From UBA11512 sp964623895 (GTDB taxonomy: Bacteria > Bacillota > Clostridia > Oscillospirales > CAG-272), in NCBI GenBank assembly GCA_964623895.1, contig CAZUWA010000017.1:1-30734 (forward strand): 30,734 nt of DNA, in the 5' to 3' direction. This document shows, one piece after another, positions 7,667-16,101 of this stretch (position 1 is its first letter; each line of letters begins with the position of its first letter). The notes beneath the pieces were generated by a model that was not told the origin of the DNA, ran no database searches, and saw only the letters and a program-made list of their open reading frames with translations. A program made the position numbers and the translations under genes.

Positions 7667-9022
7667 TCATTTTAAAAGAAGATCCCCTACCTTAAAGGCA
7701 TTGCCTGCTCCCATTGTCAAAAGAAGATCCCCTTCTTTTAACGCATCCGCAAGAAGTGCCGCGGCTTCCTCAAAGCTCTCGACCGTCACCGCGCCCGGAA
7801 TGTGCTTCGCCAAATCTTTAGAGGAAATACCATATATATTTTTTTCTCTTGCCGCGTAGATCGGCGCAAGAATTAACCGATCTGTCCCCGAAAGCGCCTT
7901 TACAAAGTCATCAAATAAGCCGGCTGTGCGACTGTATGTATGGGGTTGGAATACGCAGAACAATCTGCCTGTTTCCCCGGTCATTTCTCTCGCCGTTTTC
8001 AGCGTCGCCTCAACCTCCGTCGGATGATGGGCATAATCATCGTAAATTTCAACACCGTTATAATTGCCCTTATATTCAAACCGACGGCGAATTCCTTTAA
8101 AATCCGATATCCCCCTCGATATCTGCTCCGGGTCAATTCCGCAGATATGCGCCGCTGCCGCCGCGCAGACCGCATTGTGTACATGGTGTAAACCCGGTAT
8201 CCGCAGTCGGACCGTACAGAGTTTTTCATTTTCCTTCATCAAATCGAAAGATGCAAATCCGCGGCAGAGTGTCACATTAACAGCATTGTAATCTGCCAAT
8301 GGATTCTCTACACCCGCCCTAATCACCCAGACGCCTTCTAATTTTTCAGCAACTGCACGCACCTCCGGATCATCCCAGTTGACGACTACCGCACCGGCAT
8401 CCTTCGCCGACTTTTTGTAAGATTCCCGCATCTGCTCCATCGAATGATAGTAGTCAACATGATCCATTTCGATATTCAGGATCACGGCAACGGATGGATA
8501 AAAATCAAGGAATGAGTCTTTATATTCGCATGCCTCATAGATAAAATGCTCTCCTCCGCCCAAACGATATGCACTGTCAAACTCCGGAATTTCCGCTCCG
8601 CATGTCACAGTCGGATCCATATCCGCAGCCATAAAGATCTGAGAAAGCAATCCCGTCGTAGAAGATTTTCCGTGTGTTCCAGAGACGCCAATGCGCACAG
8701 GGTATTCTTTCATCAGTTCTCCCAAATAAGCAGATCGCGTTATACACCGGATTCCCCTATCTCTTGCTACCGCCAATTCGGGATTATCTTCCGCAATCGC
8801 CGCAGTGTATACCACCAGATCCGGATTTTCTATATTTTCCGCCGCTTGTGGGTAATGAATGCTTATCCCCATATTTTCTAACCGCTCCGTCAACGACGAC
8901 GGTGTTCGATCGGAACCGCTGACGATATACCCTCTCTTTTTTGCGATCGCCGCAAGCGAGGACATACTGATTCCACCGATCCCGATAAAATGAATATTTT
9001 TTATATTTTCCGACTTTTCCAT
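7667..9022 (-). CDS. murC: UDP-N-acetylmuramate--L-alanine ligase
   Basis: 451 residues, starting at ATG 9022 with GGAG 6 bases upstream; a longer frame exists but has no ribosome site. The three Mur-ligase domains are visible: an N-terminal Rossmann domain for UDP-MurNAc (HFIGIGGISMSSLA), the central ATPase domain with P-loop GVSGTHGKSSTTG, and the C-terminal domain with YDDYAHHPTEVEATL. The enzyme attaches L-alanine to UDP-MurNAc with ATP hydrolysis in the cytoplasm, the first peptide-adding step of peptidoglycan synthesis. Length matches the family. It is divergent from spoVG and separated from rlmB by about 250 bases, so it probably has its own transcript. Confidence 0.97.
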   Translation of the reverse strand: MEKSENIKNIHFIGIGGISMSSLAAIAKKRGYIVSGSDRTPSSLTERLENMGISIHYPQAAENIENPDLVVYTAAIAEDNPELAVARDRGIRCITRSAYLGELMKEYPVRIGVSGTHGKSSTTGLLSQIFMAADMDPTVTCGAEIPEFDSAYRLGGGEHFIYEACEYKDSFLDFYPSVAVILNIEMDHVDYYHSMEQMRESYKKSAKDAGAVVVNWDDPEVRAVAEKLEGVWVIRAGVENPLADYNAVNVTLCRGFASFDLMKENEKLCTVRLRIPGLHHVHNAVCAAAAAHICGIDPEQISRGISDFKGIRRRFEYKGNYNGVEIYDDYAHHPTEVEATLKTAREMTGETGRLFCVFQPHTYSRTAGLFDDFVKALSGTDRLILAPIYAAREKNIYGISSKDLAKHIPGAVTVESFEEAAALLADALKEGDLLLTMGAGNAFKVGDLLLK

Positions 9023-9221
9023 AATTATCTCCGTTCCGCCGCCTTGCGACGACATAAACCGTTGTTCTCACAAACTGTCATTTTGAGCATTTCACCGTTT
9101 TATCACATTACTCTCACGCATCATTCGCGTTCAGTTGACGTAATATTCATTTTTACAAAAAGTTTTTTAATTGTTCACAATTACATTTCAAAATAACTGA
9201 ATAACCGACACATTCGTTCTG

Positions 9222-9227
9222 TATAAT
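9222..9227 (+). promoter_or_regulatory. -10 box candidate for spoVG
   Basis: TATAAT at 9222-9227, 33 bases before the spoVG ATG. The sequence 17 bases upstream (GAATAA) is a poor -35 box, so it may depend on an activator or another sigma factor. I do not see a clear SigH-type AGGA...GAAT pair, although spoVG is SigH-dependent in Bacillus subtilis. Confidence 0.4.
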
Positions 9228-9260
9228 TATATCACCGAAACAATTTCAGGAGGAACAATT

Positions 9261-9566
9261 ATGAAAATCACAGATATAAAAGTCAGAAAACTGTTCGACG
9301 ACGATAGCCCTATGAAAGCAGTAGTGTCGGTTACTTTTGACGGCGAACTGGCTCTTCACGACATCAAAGTCATTTATGCCAGAGAGCATCTGTTCGTCGT
9401 TATGCCCAGCAGAAAAAATCCTGACGGCAGCTATAGAGATATCGTACATCCCATCAACGCGGCATTCAGAGGATATCTTGAGAGTTCTGTAATTGCCGCC
9501 TATGAAGAGGCACTTACCAATGCCGATTCGGAAGAAACAGATATGACAACAGACGATGCCGAATAA
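9261..9566 (+). CDS. spoVG: SpoVG RNA/DNA-binding regulator
   Basis: 101 residues with the full family core: MKITDIKVRKLF at the start, MKAVVSVTFDGELALHDIKV, then LFVVMPSRKNPDGSYRDIVH and HPINAAFRGYLESSV. The start is fixed by AGGAGG 8 bases upstream. SpoVG is a small dimeric nucleic-acid-binding protein, first known from sporulation and cell-division control in Bacillus and now regarded as a global post-transcriptional regulator. The last 15 residues are acidic (SEETDMTTDDAE) and vary in the family. It is monocistronic here: a terminator follows and the next gene points the other way. Confidence 0.97.
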   Translation: MKITDIKVRKLFDDDSPMKAVVSVTFDGELALHDIKVIYAREHLFVVMPSRKNPDGSYRDIVHPINAAFRGYLESSVIAAYEEALTNADSEETDMTTDDAE

Positions 9567-9582
9567 TCGGTCCAAAAAGAAC

Positions 9583-9616
9583 AGCCTTTTCCAAGTGGAA
9601 GGGCTTTCTTTTTTAT
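9583..9616 (+). terminator. spoVG terminator
   Basis: AGCCTTTTCC (9583-9592) pairs with GGAAGGGCT (9597-9605) with one bulge and a 4-base loop, followed by TTCTTTTTT. It overlaps the last codon of the convergent YihY-family gene. Confidence 0.8.
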
Positions 9617-10470
9617 TTTCTGTTCTTTCTGCGATCTGCCGCAACTAAAAACGGATGGTTCAATAGCAACACATTCAATTCCGCACCAAGCATCAGAATC
9701 GTCATGCAGTTCTGCACCCAAAGCATCAAAAGAATAAGCGCGCCAAGGCTTCCGTACAAGATGAACCGTTCAGGATTGTAAAGTTGCAGATACAATGAGT
9801 AGATCAAAGAATATAATAACCATCCTGCGGCGGCAAATATCGCGCCGGGAATATGCTTGCGCACCGGATACCGTTTCCCTGCCAAGTATTTATACATCAA
9901 TGTAAAAACCACAGAAAACAAAACAAAGGCAACCATCCAACCAATGCTTGTCGTCAAGCGCACAAGGTCTTGATACCGGCTGTTCCACGCCTCAAAAACG
10001 CTCAAAATGGTCTGCCCGAACGCCAAAAACACCAACGCCAAGATCAATAAAAGCATCACTGCAGAGGTAGACAAAAATGCTGCAAAATATCGTTTGATAG
10101 TAGATCGCTTCTGACCTGCACCGTAGATTGATTCCAGCCCTTGCGCAATGGCGTTCATCCCTTTGATAGAGGACCACACCATAAAAAGACCTGTCAGGGA
10201 AACTTCCGTAAAGGAAGAAGTTGTCGCGTTATATAAAAAATCTTCCGGAATATACTCCGTCACCTGTGGTGGAAGCCATTCTACCACGGTATCAACTACC
10301 ATTTGGATCCGATCCGGAATAAGATGCCCTAGCGCCATCATCACCAACATGACCATTGGAATAGATGACATCATCACATAAAAGGCGGCGTGATTTGCAA
10401 AAATATTCCATTTCGTCTTTTCTTGTCGTTCTTTATAATAATCGACCGCTTTTCTGGTCCACACATTCAT
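9613..10470 (-). CDS. YihY/BrkB-family inner-membrane protein
   Basis: 285 residues with about six membrane helices. Family features are the opening DYYKERQEKTKWNIFANHAA, the segment LFMVWSSIKGMNAIAQGLES in the middle, KRYPVRKHIPGAIFAAAGWL, and the closing ILYGSLGALILLMLWVQN followed by LMLGAELN. The family was once annotated as ribonuclease BN, which is now considered wrong; its true role, possibly transport or envelope related, is not settled. The gene is alone on its transcript, convergent with spoVG and divergent from glyA. The 157-base gap to glyA would hold both promoters. Family call secure; function unknown. Confidence 0.92.
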   Translation of the reverse strand: MNVWTRKAVDYYKERQEKTKWNIFANHAAFYVMMSSIPMVMLVMMALGHLIPDRIQMVVDTVVEWLPPQVTEYIPEDFLYNATTSSFTEVSLTGLFMVWSSIKGMNAIAQGLESIYGAGQKRSTIKRYFAAFLSTSAVMLLLILALVFLAFGQTILSVFEAWNSRYQDLVRLTTSIGWMVAFVLFSVVFTLMYKYLAGKRYPVRKHIPGAIFAAAGWLLYSLIYSLYLQLYNPERFILYGSLGALILLMLWVQNCMTILMLGAELNVLLLNHPFLVAADRRKNRK

Positions 10471-10570
10471 AACACACTCTCACTTTTTACATAACTACGC
10501 TATCCTATAGTATATACTATCACATTTCAAATTAAATGTCAATTTTAAATGAAAAAATCTTAATTCGTTG

Positions 10571-10599
10571 TTTACATTTTTTTCTTTTTGGTGTATAAT
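10571..10599 (+). promoter_or_regulatory. SigA-type promoter of glyA
   Basis: TTTACA (10571-10576), a 17-base spacer, and TATAAT (10594-10599) preceded by TG, i.e. an extended -10 box. It ends 28 bases before the glyA ATG, giving a leader of about 20 bases. Confidence 0.8.
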
Positions 10600-10627
10600 G
10601 AAGAAAAACGTTCGGAGGGTTCTATCC

Positions 10628-11875
10628 ATGATTAAAGAAAACATGAATTTTCTTGCAGAAATAGATCAGGAAGTCGGCGCAGCTGTCAAGGCGGAATATC
10701 ACCGTCAGCAAAGAGGACTTGAACTGATCGCATCAGAAAATCTCGTTTCCAAGGCGGTATTGGCGGCAAACAGCACTGTTCTGACCAACAAGTACGCCGA
10801 AGGATACTGCGGCAAGAGATATTATGGTGGATGCGAGTGTGTCGATATTGTTGAAAATCTTGCGATCGAACGCGCAAAGAAGTTGTTCGGAGCAGAATAT
10901 GTCAATGTACAGCCACACTCCGGCGCACAGGCAAACCTGGCGGTCTACTTTGCTCTGCTTGATGTCGGCGACACCGTTCTTGGTATGGACCTCTCTCAAG
11001 GCGGACATTTGACTCACGGTTCTCCTGTGAATATGTCCGGAAAGAATTATAATTTTTTGTCCTACGGCGTCGACAAAAACGGCACGATCGATTATACCGA
11101 AGTGGAAAAACTGGTTAGGAAAAACCGTCCGAGACTGGTAGTTGCCGGTGCCTCCGCATACCCCAGACAGATCGATTTCAAAAGAATGGCAGAAATCGCA
11201 CACGGTTACGGTGCATTTTTAATGGTCGATATGGCACACATTGCAGGTCTTGTGGCAGCAGATCAGCATCCCTCCCCCATTCCGTATGCCGATGTTGTCA
11301 CCACCACGACACACAAGACTCTTCGCGGTCCGCGCGGAGGTATGATCCTCACCAATTCCTCCATCATTGCCAAACGCATCAACTCCGCCATCTTTCCCGG
11401 AACGCAAGGCGGACCGCTGATGCATACCATCGCCGCAAAGGCAGTTTGCTTCGGCGAAGCGTTGAAACCGGAATTCAAAGCTTATCAAGAGCAGGTAATA
11501 CAGAATGCAAAAGCGCTCTCCAAAGCACTCCTCAAAGAAGGATTCAGTCTCGTCTCCGGCGGTACAGACAATCATCTGATGTTGGTCGACTTGCGCCCCT
11601 TCGGCATCACCGGCAAGGAATTTGAGAAAAGATTGGACGAAGTATACATCACCGTCAATAAAAACTCTATCCCAGGCGACCCGGAAAAACCAACCGTAAC
11701 TAGCGGCATACGCGTAGGCACGCCTGCCGTGACTACAAGAGGTCTAAAAGAAGAAGATATGGTCTCCATTGCAAAATTATTCAAGCTCGCTGCGACCGAT
11801 TTCGAAGCTTCTGCAGACACCATTCGCGCAGAAGTCACCAAGATCTGTGCAAAATATCCGCTTTACGAAGGTTGA
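10628..11875 (+). CDS. glyA: Serine hydroxymethyltransferase
   Basis: 415 residues from ATG 10628, chosen because GGAGG lies 9 bases upstream; an upstream in-frame start falls inside the promoter. It interconverts serine and glycine while charging tetrahydrofolate with a one-carbon unit. Motifs: RGLELIASENLVS, ANLAVYFALLDVGD, the cofactor-contacting DMAHIAGLVA (Asp201), and the pyridoxal-phosphate lysine Lys230 in TTTTHKTLRGPRGG. Length is typical for bacterial GlyA. It has its own strong promoter. No riboswitch is evident in its very short leader. A SLOG-domain gene lies 63 bases downstream. Confidence 0.98.
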   Translation: MIKENMNFLAEIDQEVGAAVKAEYHRQQRGLELIASENLVSKAVLAANSTVLTNKYAEGYCGKRYYGGCECVDIVENLAIERAKKLFGAEYVNVQPHSGAQANLAVYFALLDVGDTVLGMDLSQGGHLTHGSPVNMSGKNYNFLSYGVDKNGTIDYTEVEKLVRKNRPRLVVAGASAYPRQIDFKRMAEIAHGYGAFLMVDMAHIAGLVAADQHPSPIPYADVVTTTTHKTLRGPRGGMILTNSSIIAKRINSAIFPGTQGGPLMHTIAAKAVCFGEALKPEFKAYQEQVIQNAKALSKALLKEGFSLVSGGTDNHLMLVDLRPFGITGKEFEKRLDEVYITVNKNSIPGDPEKPTVTSGIRVGTPAVTTRGLKEEDMVSIAKLFKLAATDFEASADTIRAEVTKICAKYPLYEG

Positions 11876-11891
11876 TTATCCATTTTGCCGA

Positions 11892-11926
11892 CAAACTTTG
11901 TCTGCATTTGAAGCGTACAAAGTTTG
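11892..11926. repeat. 10-bp perfect inverted repeat between glyA and the SLOG gene
   Basis: CAAACTTTGT (11892-11901) and ACAAAGTTTG (11917-11926) with a 15-base loop. No T-tract follows on the plus strand, so it is not a classic terminator; it may stabilise the glyA 3' end or be a leader structure of the following gene. Confidence 0.45.
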
Positions 11927-11938
11927 ACTTAAAGACTT

Positions 11939-12433
11939 ATGATCAACGATAAAAACACAACTTGTATCTTCACCGGTCATCGCATCCTTCCTGCCGGTGA
12001 ACAAAAGAAAGAACTTCAAAAAAGAACAGAAAACGCCATCAAAAAAGCATATGCCGACGGATATCGCACCTTTATTACAGGGGGGGCGATCGGATATGAC
12101 ATGATGGCGTCGCTTTGCGTACTCAATTTGAGAGCCGGCGGAGAACTTCCGGGATGCCGACTCGTTCTGGCTCTTCCCCACTTTGCACATCAGCGGAAAT
12201 GGTCTCAAAAGGACATTGCCGTCTTTGCCAACATTCTGCAATATGCGGATGAGGTGCTGTACATCTCGGAAAAATACGATACCGGCTGTATGCATAAAAG
12301 AAACCGATTCATGGTCGACCACGCGACCCGCTGTATCGCATTCTGCCAAAATAACAGGAGCGGCACGGCATATACCATCCACTATGCGCAAAAAAACGGC
12401 ATTGAACCCATTAATCTTGCACTGGAAACTTAA
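11939..12433 (+). CDS. SLOG-domain protein, DUF1273/YpsA-like
   Basis: 164 residues with a Rossmann-like nucleotide-binding fold of the SLOG superfamily: CIFTGHR at residues 9-15, TFITGGAIGYDMMA in the middle (the Gly-rich loop), and MHKRNRFMVDHATRCIAFC near the end. Close relatives include YpsA/GpsB-associated proteins and DprA; the superfamily is thought to bind or process nucleotide-derived ligands. The ribosome binding site before ATG 11939 is weak, and the gene probably rides on the glyA transcript or a promoter I cannot see. A strong terminator overlaps its stop codon. Role unknown; family call is good. Confidence 0.85.
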   Translation: MINDKNTTCIFTGHRILPAGEQKKELQKRTENAIKKAYADGYRTFITGGAIGYDMMASLCVLNLRAGGELPGCRLVLALPHFAHQRKWSQKDIAVFANILQYADEVLYISEKYDTGCMHKRNRFMVDHATRCIAFCQNNRSGTAYTIHYAQKNGIEPINLALET

Positions 12434-12470
12434 AGGGCTGTAAAAAACATCACGTTTTTTACAGCCCTTT
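12432..12470. terminator. Bidirectional terminator between the SLOG gene and tsf
   Basis: A perfect 17-bp stem: AAAGGGCTGTAAAAAAC (12432-12448) with GTTTTTTACAGCCCTTT (12454-12470) and a 5-base loop. It overlaps the plus-strand stop codon and lies 12 bases past the tsf stop, serving both convergent transcripts. Confidence 0.9.
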
Positions 12471-12482
12471 TGGCCTTAGTAA

Positions 12483-13418
12483 TTACGCCTTGCCTGCCAG
12501 TTTCGCAATCTCTTCCGCAAAGTTCTCTTCTTTCTTTTCGATTCCTTCGCCTTTTTCGAAAATCACAAACGAATTGACCTTGATACTGCCGCCGAGATTC
12601 TTCGACTCCTGCGCCAAGTAGGTTCCGACAGAAATGGAGTCTTCTTTAACATAAGGTTGCTCAACAAGACATACCCTTTCATAGAACAGTTTGCCCATCT
12701 TACCTGCAACAATCTTCTTCAAAACATCGTCCGGTTTGTTTGCCAGTTTGGGGTCATTCTTCGCCGCTGCGACCTGAATAGCCAGTTCCTCTTCTACTGC
12801 CGCCGCAGGAACATCTTCCTTGCTGACATAAGCGGGCGGATTGCCTGCTGCAATCTGAAGAGCAACATTCTTTGCAACATCTGCAAAGCCTTCGTTTTGT
12901 GTGACCGCTTCGTCAGCATCAAACTTGACGATTACACCAGTCTGACCCATACCGTGAATGTAAGTGGTGGTAACACCTTCAACAACGATAAATCTTCTGA
13001 TGGAGATCTTTTCACCGATCTGTGCGATTTTTCCGGTCAATGTAGCCTCAACGGTGTCGTCAGAGCCGGAAAAAGTCTTTGTCATCAATTCCTCAACGGT
13101 AGTCGCGCCGCTTTCGAGAATGGTGGAAAGCAATCCCCTGACAAAGGTCTGGAAAGACTCGTTCTTCGCAACAAAGTCGGTTTCGGAGTTTACCTCGATC
13201 ATGGCAGTCTTGTTGCCGCTCTTCAAGATATCAACGATACCTTCAGCTGCAATTCTGCCTGCCTTTTTTGCCGCAGTAGCCAGTCCCTTCTCTCGAAGGA
13301 TCTTGACTGCCTTATCCATATCACCGTCTGCTTCAACAAGTGCCTTTTTGCAATCCATCATGCCAAGGCCGGTCTGCGCACGAAGTGCCGCAACATCTTT
13401 TGCTGTGATCTGTGCCAT
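12483..13418 (-). CDS. tsf: Elongation factor Ts
   Basis: 311 residues from ATG 13418, with AGGAGG 8 bases upstream; an earlier in-frame start has no ribosome site. EF-Ts is the nucleotide exchange factor that restores EF-Tu to the GTP form. Visible features are the N-terminal UBA-like domain with TGLGMMDCKKALVEADGD, the core motif NSETDFVAKNESF (residues 77-88), and the second core repeat ending in KVNSFVIFEKGEGIEK. Length is normal for a full-length bacterial EF-Ts with both core subdomains. It follows rpsB after 32 bases, the classic rpsB-tsf arrangement, and shares its promoter. Confidence 0.97.
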   Translation of the reverse strand: MAQITAKDVAALRAQTGLGMMDCKKALVEADGDMDKAVKILREKGLATAAKKAGRIAAEGIVDILKSGNKTAMIEVNSETDFVAKNESFQTFVRGLLSTILESGATTVEELMTKTFSGSDDTVEATLTGKIAQIGEKISIRRFIVVEGVTTTYIHGMGQTGVIVKFDADEAVTQNEGFADVAKNVALQIAAGNPPAYVSKEDVPAAAVEEELAIQVAAAKNDPKLANKPDDVLKKIVAGKMGKLFYERVCLVEQPYVKEDSISVGTYLAQESKNLGGSIKVNSFVIFEKGEGIEKKEENFAEEIAKLAGKA

Positions 13419-13450
13419 TATTTGTTCCTCCTGTTCAACCAAATCGACGA

Positions 13451-14197
13451 TTATGCTTCTGCCGGTGTTTCTTCCGACGCTTCTGCGGTTTCTGCGGGAA
13501 CTTCGGTGGTTTGTTCGCCCTGCTTACCTTCAATCACGGCATCAGCAAGAGACGAAGAAATCAATTTAATCGCGCGGATTGCGTCATCGTTACCGGGAAT
13601 CACGTAGTCTGCATCATCGGGATCGCAGTTGGTATCAACAATCGCAACGACCGGAATACCCAATTTCTTCGCTTCGAGGACCGCGTTTCTTTCTTTCTTG
13701 GGATCAACAATAAACACACAGGAAGGAAGAGTGGTCATGGTCTTAATACCGCCGTAACTCTTCTCAAGGTTGTTCATTTCCTTCACCAGTTGAGCCACTT
13801 CCTTCTTGGGAAGCAGATCGAACGTACCGTCAGCCTGCATCTTTTCAAGAGCATTCAGTCTTGCAATGGAACGCTTAATAGTTTTGAAGTTTGTGAGCAT
13901 ACCGCCCGGCCAACGAACATTTACATAGTACTGCCCGCATCTCTCAGCCTCTTCCTTGATGGCATCAGCCGCCTGCTTCTTGGTACCTACGAACAGAACA
14001 TTGCCGCCCTCTTCTGCGATGGAACGAACGAACATGTACGCTTCATCAAATTTTTTAACGGTAATCTGCAGGTTAATAATATAGATCCCGTTTCTTTCCG
14101 TGAAGATGTATTCCTGCATTTTGGGATTCCATCTTCTGGTGTGGTGTCCGAAATGGACGCCTGCTTCAAGCAATTGCTTGATAGAAATTACTGACAT
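13451..14197 (-). CDS. rpsB: 30S ribosomal protein S2
   Basis: 248 residues from ATG 14197, with AAGGAGG 9 bases upstream. Family motifs: ISIKQLLEAGVHFGHHTRRW at the start, RNGIYIINLQIT, the FVGTKKQA loop, and VDTNCDPDDADYVIPGNDDA near the end. S2 joins the 30S subunit late, near S1 and S5. The last 25 residues form an Ala/Glu/Thr-rich tail (EVPAETAEASEETPAEA) beyond the conserved domain. The gene has its own SigA-type promoter directly after mutY, and its leader can fold over its own Shine-Dalgarno, which suggests autoregulation. Confidence 0.98.
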   Translation of the reverse strand: MSVISIKQLLEAGVHFGHHTRRWNPKMQEYIFTERNGIYIINLQITVKKFDEAYMFVRSIAEEGGNVLFVGTKKQAADAIKEEAERCGQYYVNVRWPGGMLTNFKTIKRSIARLNALEKMQADGTFDLLPKKEVAQLVKEMNNLEKSYGGIKTMTTLPSCVFIVDPKKERNAVLEAKKLGIPVVAIVDTNCDPDDADYVIPGNDDAIRAIKLISSSLADAVIEGKQGEQTTEVPAETAEASEETPAEA

Positions 14198-14209
14198 TTT
14201 CAATGTCCT

Positions 14210-14258
14210 CCTTCGGTTTTTTCCACCACGGCGCGACGGCAGTTTCCTGCACCGAAAG
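14210..14258 (-). promoter_or_regulatory. rpsB leader structure covering the Shine-Dalgarno
   Basis: In the mRNA sense, CTTTCGG (14258-14252) can pair with CCGAAGG (14216-14210), which includes most of the rpsB Shine-Dalgarno AAGGAGG. Between the arms is a hairpin GCAG-GAAA-CTGC (14250-14239) with a GNRA tetraloop. Ribosomal protein genes often control their own translation through such leaders; that S2 binds here is inference. Confidence 0.4.
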
Positions 14259-14285
14259 CTACTCCGTGTGTGAATTTCGGGTTGT

Positions 14286-14314
14286 ATTATACTATATAGC
14301 GCGTTTCCGCGCAA
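14286..14314 (-). promoter_or_regulatory. SigA-type promoter of rpsB-tsf
   Basis: On the minus strand TTGCGC (14314-14309), a 17-base spacer and TATAAT (14291-14286). It starts 17 bases past the mutY stop, so mutY read-through and this promoter could both feed rpsB-tsf. The leader before the rpsB ATG is about 80 bases. Confidence 0.75.
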
Positions 14315-14330
14315 GAGTTTTTTGTAAAAT

Positions 14331-15389
14331 TCACAAAAAATTAACATTCGTTTGTTGGTTGAATGGCATAATCCCGTAAAAAGCCGAAAACGCCGACGGA
14401 ACCGCTAGCATTCTTCGCTCTTCCGCAGTGTAAAAAGTCAGGTTTCCCGGAGTTTTGACCACGACCTCGTAACCATCCATTTCCCATACGATATGCGTAA
14501 AAACATGCCGCGCGTGGGGCAATTTGCATATCCGTTCAACAGTACAGCCTTGTTCTCTCAAAAGCCGGAGTATCTGCTGTTCATCTTTGACACCGTCTGA
14601 CACGATCGGCTCCCAAAGCCCTGCCAAAAGTCCTTTCGGCGGGCGTTTTTTCATAGCGATAGTCTCTTTGTAACGCACGATCAGCACTGTTTTTTCTTCC
14701 ACGCGTTTTTTCGCTTTCGGTGTTCGTAAGGGTAATCGTTCTGTTTTTCCTTCTTTAAATGCCCGACAACCGCGCAGTAGCGGACAGCCGCCGCATCTTG
14801 CAGCACGATCCGGTCCGCATATGGTGGCACCCAACTCGATCAGCGCTTGATTGAAGTCTCCCGGCGCATCTTGCGGCATCTTTTCCGTTATAAATCGCTC
14901 CAAAATACTGACAACTTCTTTATTTTCGATCGGCACTTCCAACGCCAAATAGCGCGCTAACACTCTTTTCACATTTCCATCCACAGCCGGCACCGATACA
15001 CCGTATGCGAAGGAAGCAATCGCACCTGCAGTATAACTTCCGATCCCCTTTAACGATTTAAGCGCCGCATGATCAGTAGGCAGTCTTCCTTCGTACATCT
15101 CCACGCACTGTTTTGCCGCTTTTTGCATGTTGCGCACTCGGCTGTAATACCCCAAACCTTGCCACAACCTGTTCAGCTTTTCTTCCTCCGCCTCGGCAAG
15201 TGCTCGAATGTTTGGCAGTTCTACCATAAACCGTGCATAATACGGTTTTACCGTCTCTACTCTCGTCTGTTGGAGCATGATCTCAGACACCCATATAGCA
15301 TACGGATCATCGGTATTTCTCCACGGAAGATCACGCTTGTTCTCTTGATACCATTCGATGAGAGCATGTGCAAAGTCAAATTCGCTCAT
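14331..15389 (-). CDS. mutY: A/G-specific adenine glycosylase
   Basis: 352 residues. MutY removes adenine mispaired with 8-oxoguanine in base-excision repair. Catalytic residues are Glu36 in SEIMLQQTRVE and Asp137 in VPAVDGNVKRVLAR, with the helix-hairpin-helix LKGIGSYTAGAIASF between them. The [4Fe-4S] ligands lie in CGPDRAARCGGCPLLRGC with spacing C-X7-C-X2-C-X5-C, one residue longer in the first gap than Escherichia coli MutY, a variant I believe also occurs in other Clostridia. The C-terminal third is a NUDIX-like 8-oxoG recognition domain. Its ATG overlaps the stop of the upstream HAD gene (ATGA), implying coupled translation. Confidence 0.95.
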   Translation of the reverse strand: MSEFDFAHALIEWYQENKRDLPWRNTDDPYAIWVSEIMLQQTRVETVKPYYARFMVELPNIRALAEAEEEKLNRLWQGLGYYSRVRNMQKAAKQCVEMYEGRLPTDHAALKSLKGIGSYTAGAIASFAYGVSVPAVDGNVKRVLARYLALEVPIENKEVVSILERFITEKMPQDAPGDFNQALIELGATICGPDRAARCGGCPLLRGCRAFKEGKTERLPLRTPKAKKRVEEKTVLIVRYKETIAMKKRPPKGLLAGLWEPIVSDGVKDEQQILRLLREQGCTVERICKLPHARHVFTHIVWEMDGYEVVVKTPGNLTFYTAEERRMLAVPSAFSAFYGIMPFNQQTNVNFL

Positions 15390-16099
15390 TTCTCCCCCAA
15401 AAATTCAAGAAGTTCCTTAAAAGTTCCTTTGCGGTAGATTGAAACGTCCTTGCCGCGGTCAATAATATAATCAGTCACAAGGAACGTTTCCATTCCAAGC
15501 GCGCTTGCCGGCTCGATGTCATCCCCGACATCATTGCCGATCATGATACACTCGGAAGGTTCGCACCCGAACTTTTCGAGGATCTCACTGTAATACGCAG
15601 TATTCGGCTTACAGAAATGAGAATTGTAGACATCGGTCACCAAATCAAAATCGTTGCGTTTCAATCCCACCCAAGAGAGCCGCGCGACCTGCGCCGCCGT
15701 CGGGAAGATCGGAAGCGTTGCCAAAATGACATGATCCGCCAGTTCTCTTGCCAGCGCCACCGCCTTTTTGGCATTCGGATTGTCTTTAGACCATTTTTTG
15801 ACACCCGCAAAAGTATTCGAGGAATAATACTCCTCATAAAGCGATTCTGCTACTGCACGCGGAAATTCGATGTCCTCTGCGGCAGTGTAAAACCGTTCAT
15901 TATTGAGAACAGAACCGTCATTACTCATCGTTGCGGCAAGTCCCGCGCTTTGATGCTTAAAAAACGATTCCGCAGTGATCCCGAGGCGTGGCGCTATATA
16001 CTCAGCCATGATCGGCATTCCGTATTTCAAAAAATCTTCTGTACTCTGAAAAAGCAAAGTACCGTCAAAATCGAACAGGATCGCTTTATACTTTTTCAT
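15386..16099 (-). CDS. HAD-superfamily hydrolase
   Basis: 237 residues with the haloacid-dehalogenase motifs: motif I FDFDGTLL (nucleophile Asp10, acid/base Asp12), motif II-like VILATLP around the middle, and motif IV GNDVGDD near the C-terminus. A helical cap of the C1 type sits between motifs I and II. Such enzymes are usually small-molecule phosphatases; substrate cannot be deduced. It starts 2 bases after the Dabb-domain gene and overlaps mutY by 4 bases, so the three are one translational unit. There is no obvious separate ribosome site. Confidence 0.9.
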   Translation of the reverse strand: MKKYKAILFDFDGTLLFQSTEDFLKYGMPIMAEYIAPRLGITAESFFKHQSAGLAATMSNDGSVLNNERFYTAAEDIEFPRAVAESLYEEYYSSNTFAGVKKWSKDNPNAKKAVALARELADHVILATLPIFPTAAQVARLSWVGLKRNDFDLVTDVYNSHFCKPNTAYYSEILEKFGCEPSECIMIGNDVGDDIEPASALGMETFLVTDYIIDRGKDVSIYRKGTFKELLEFLGEK

Positions 16100-16101
16100 C
16101 G

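Noticed and set aside
9190..9230. SigH-type promoter before spoVG
   Set aside because: No AGGA -35 element at the right distance; only a SigA-like -10 box is visible.
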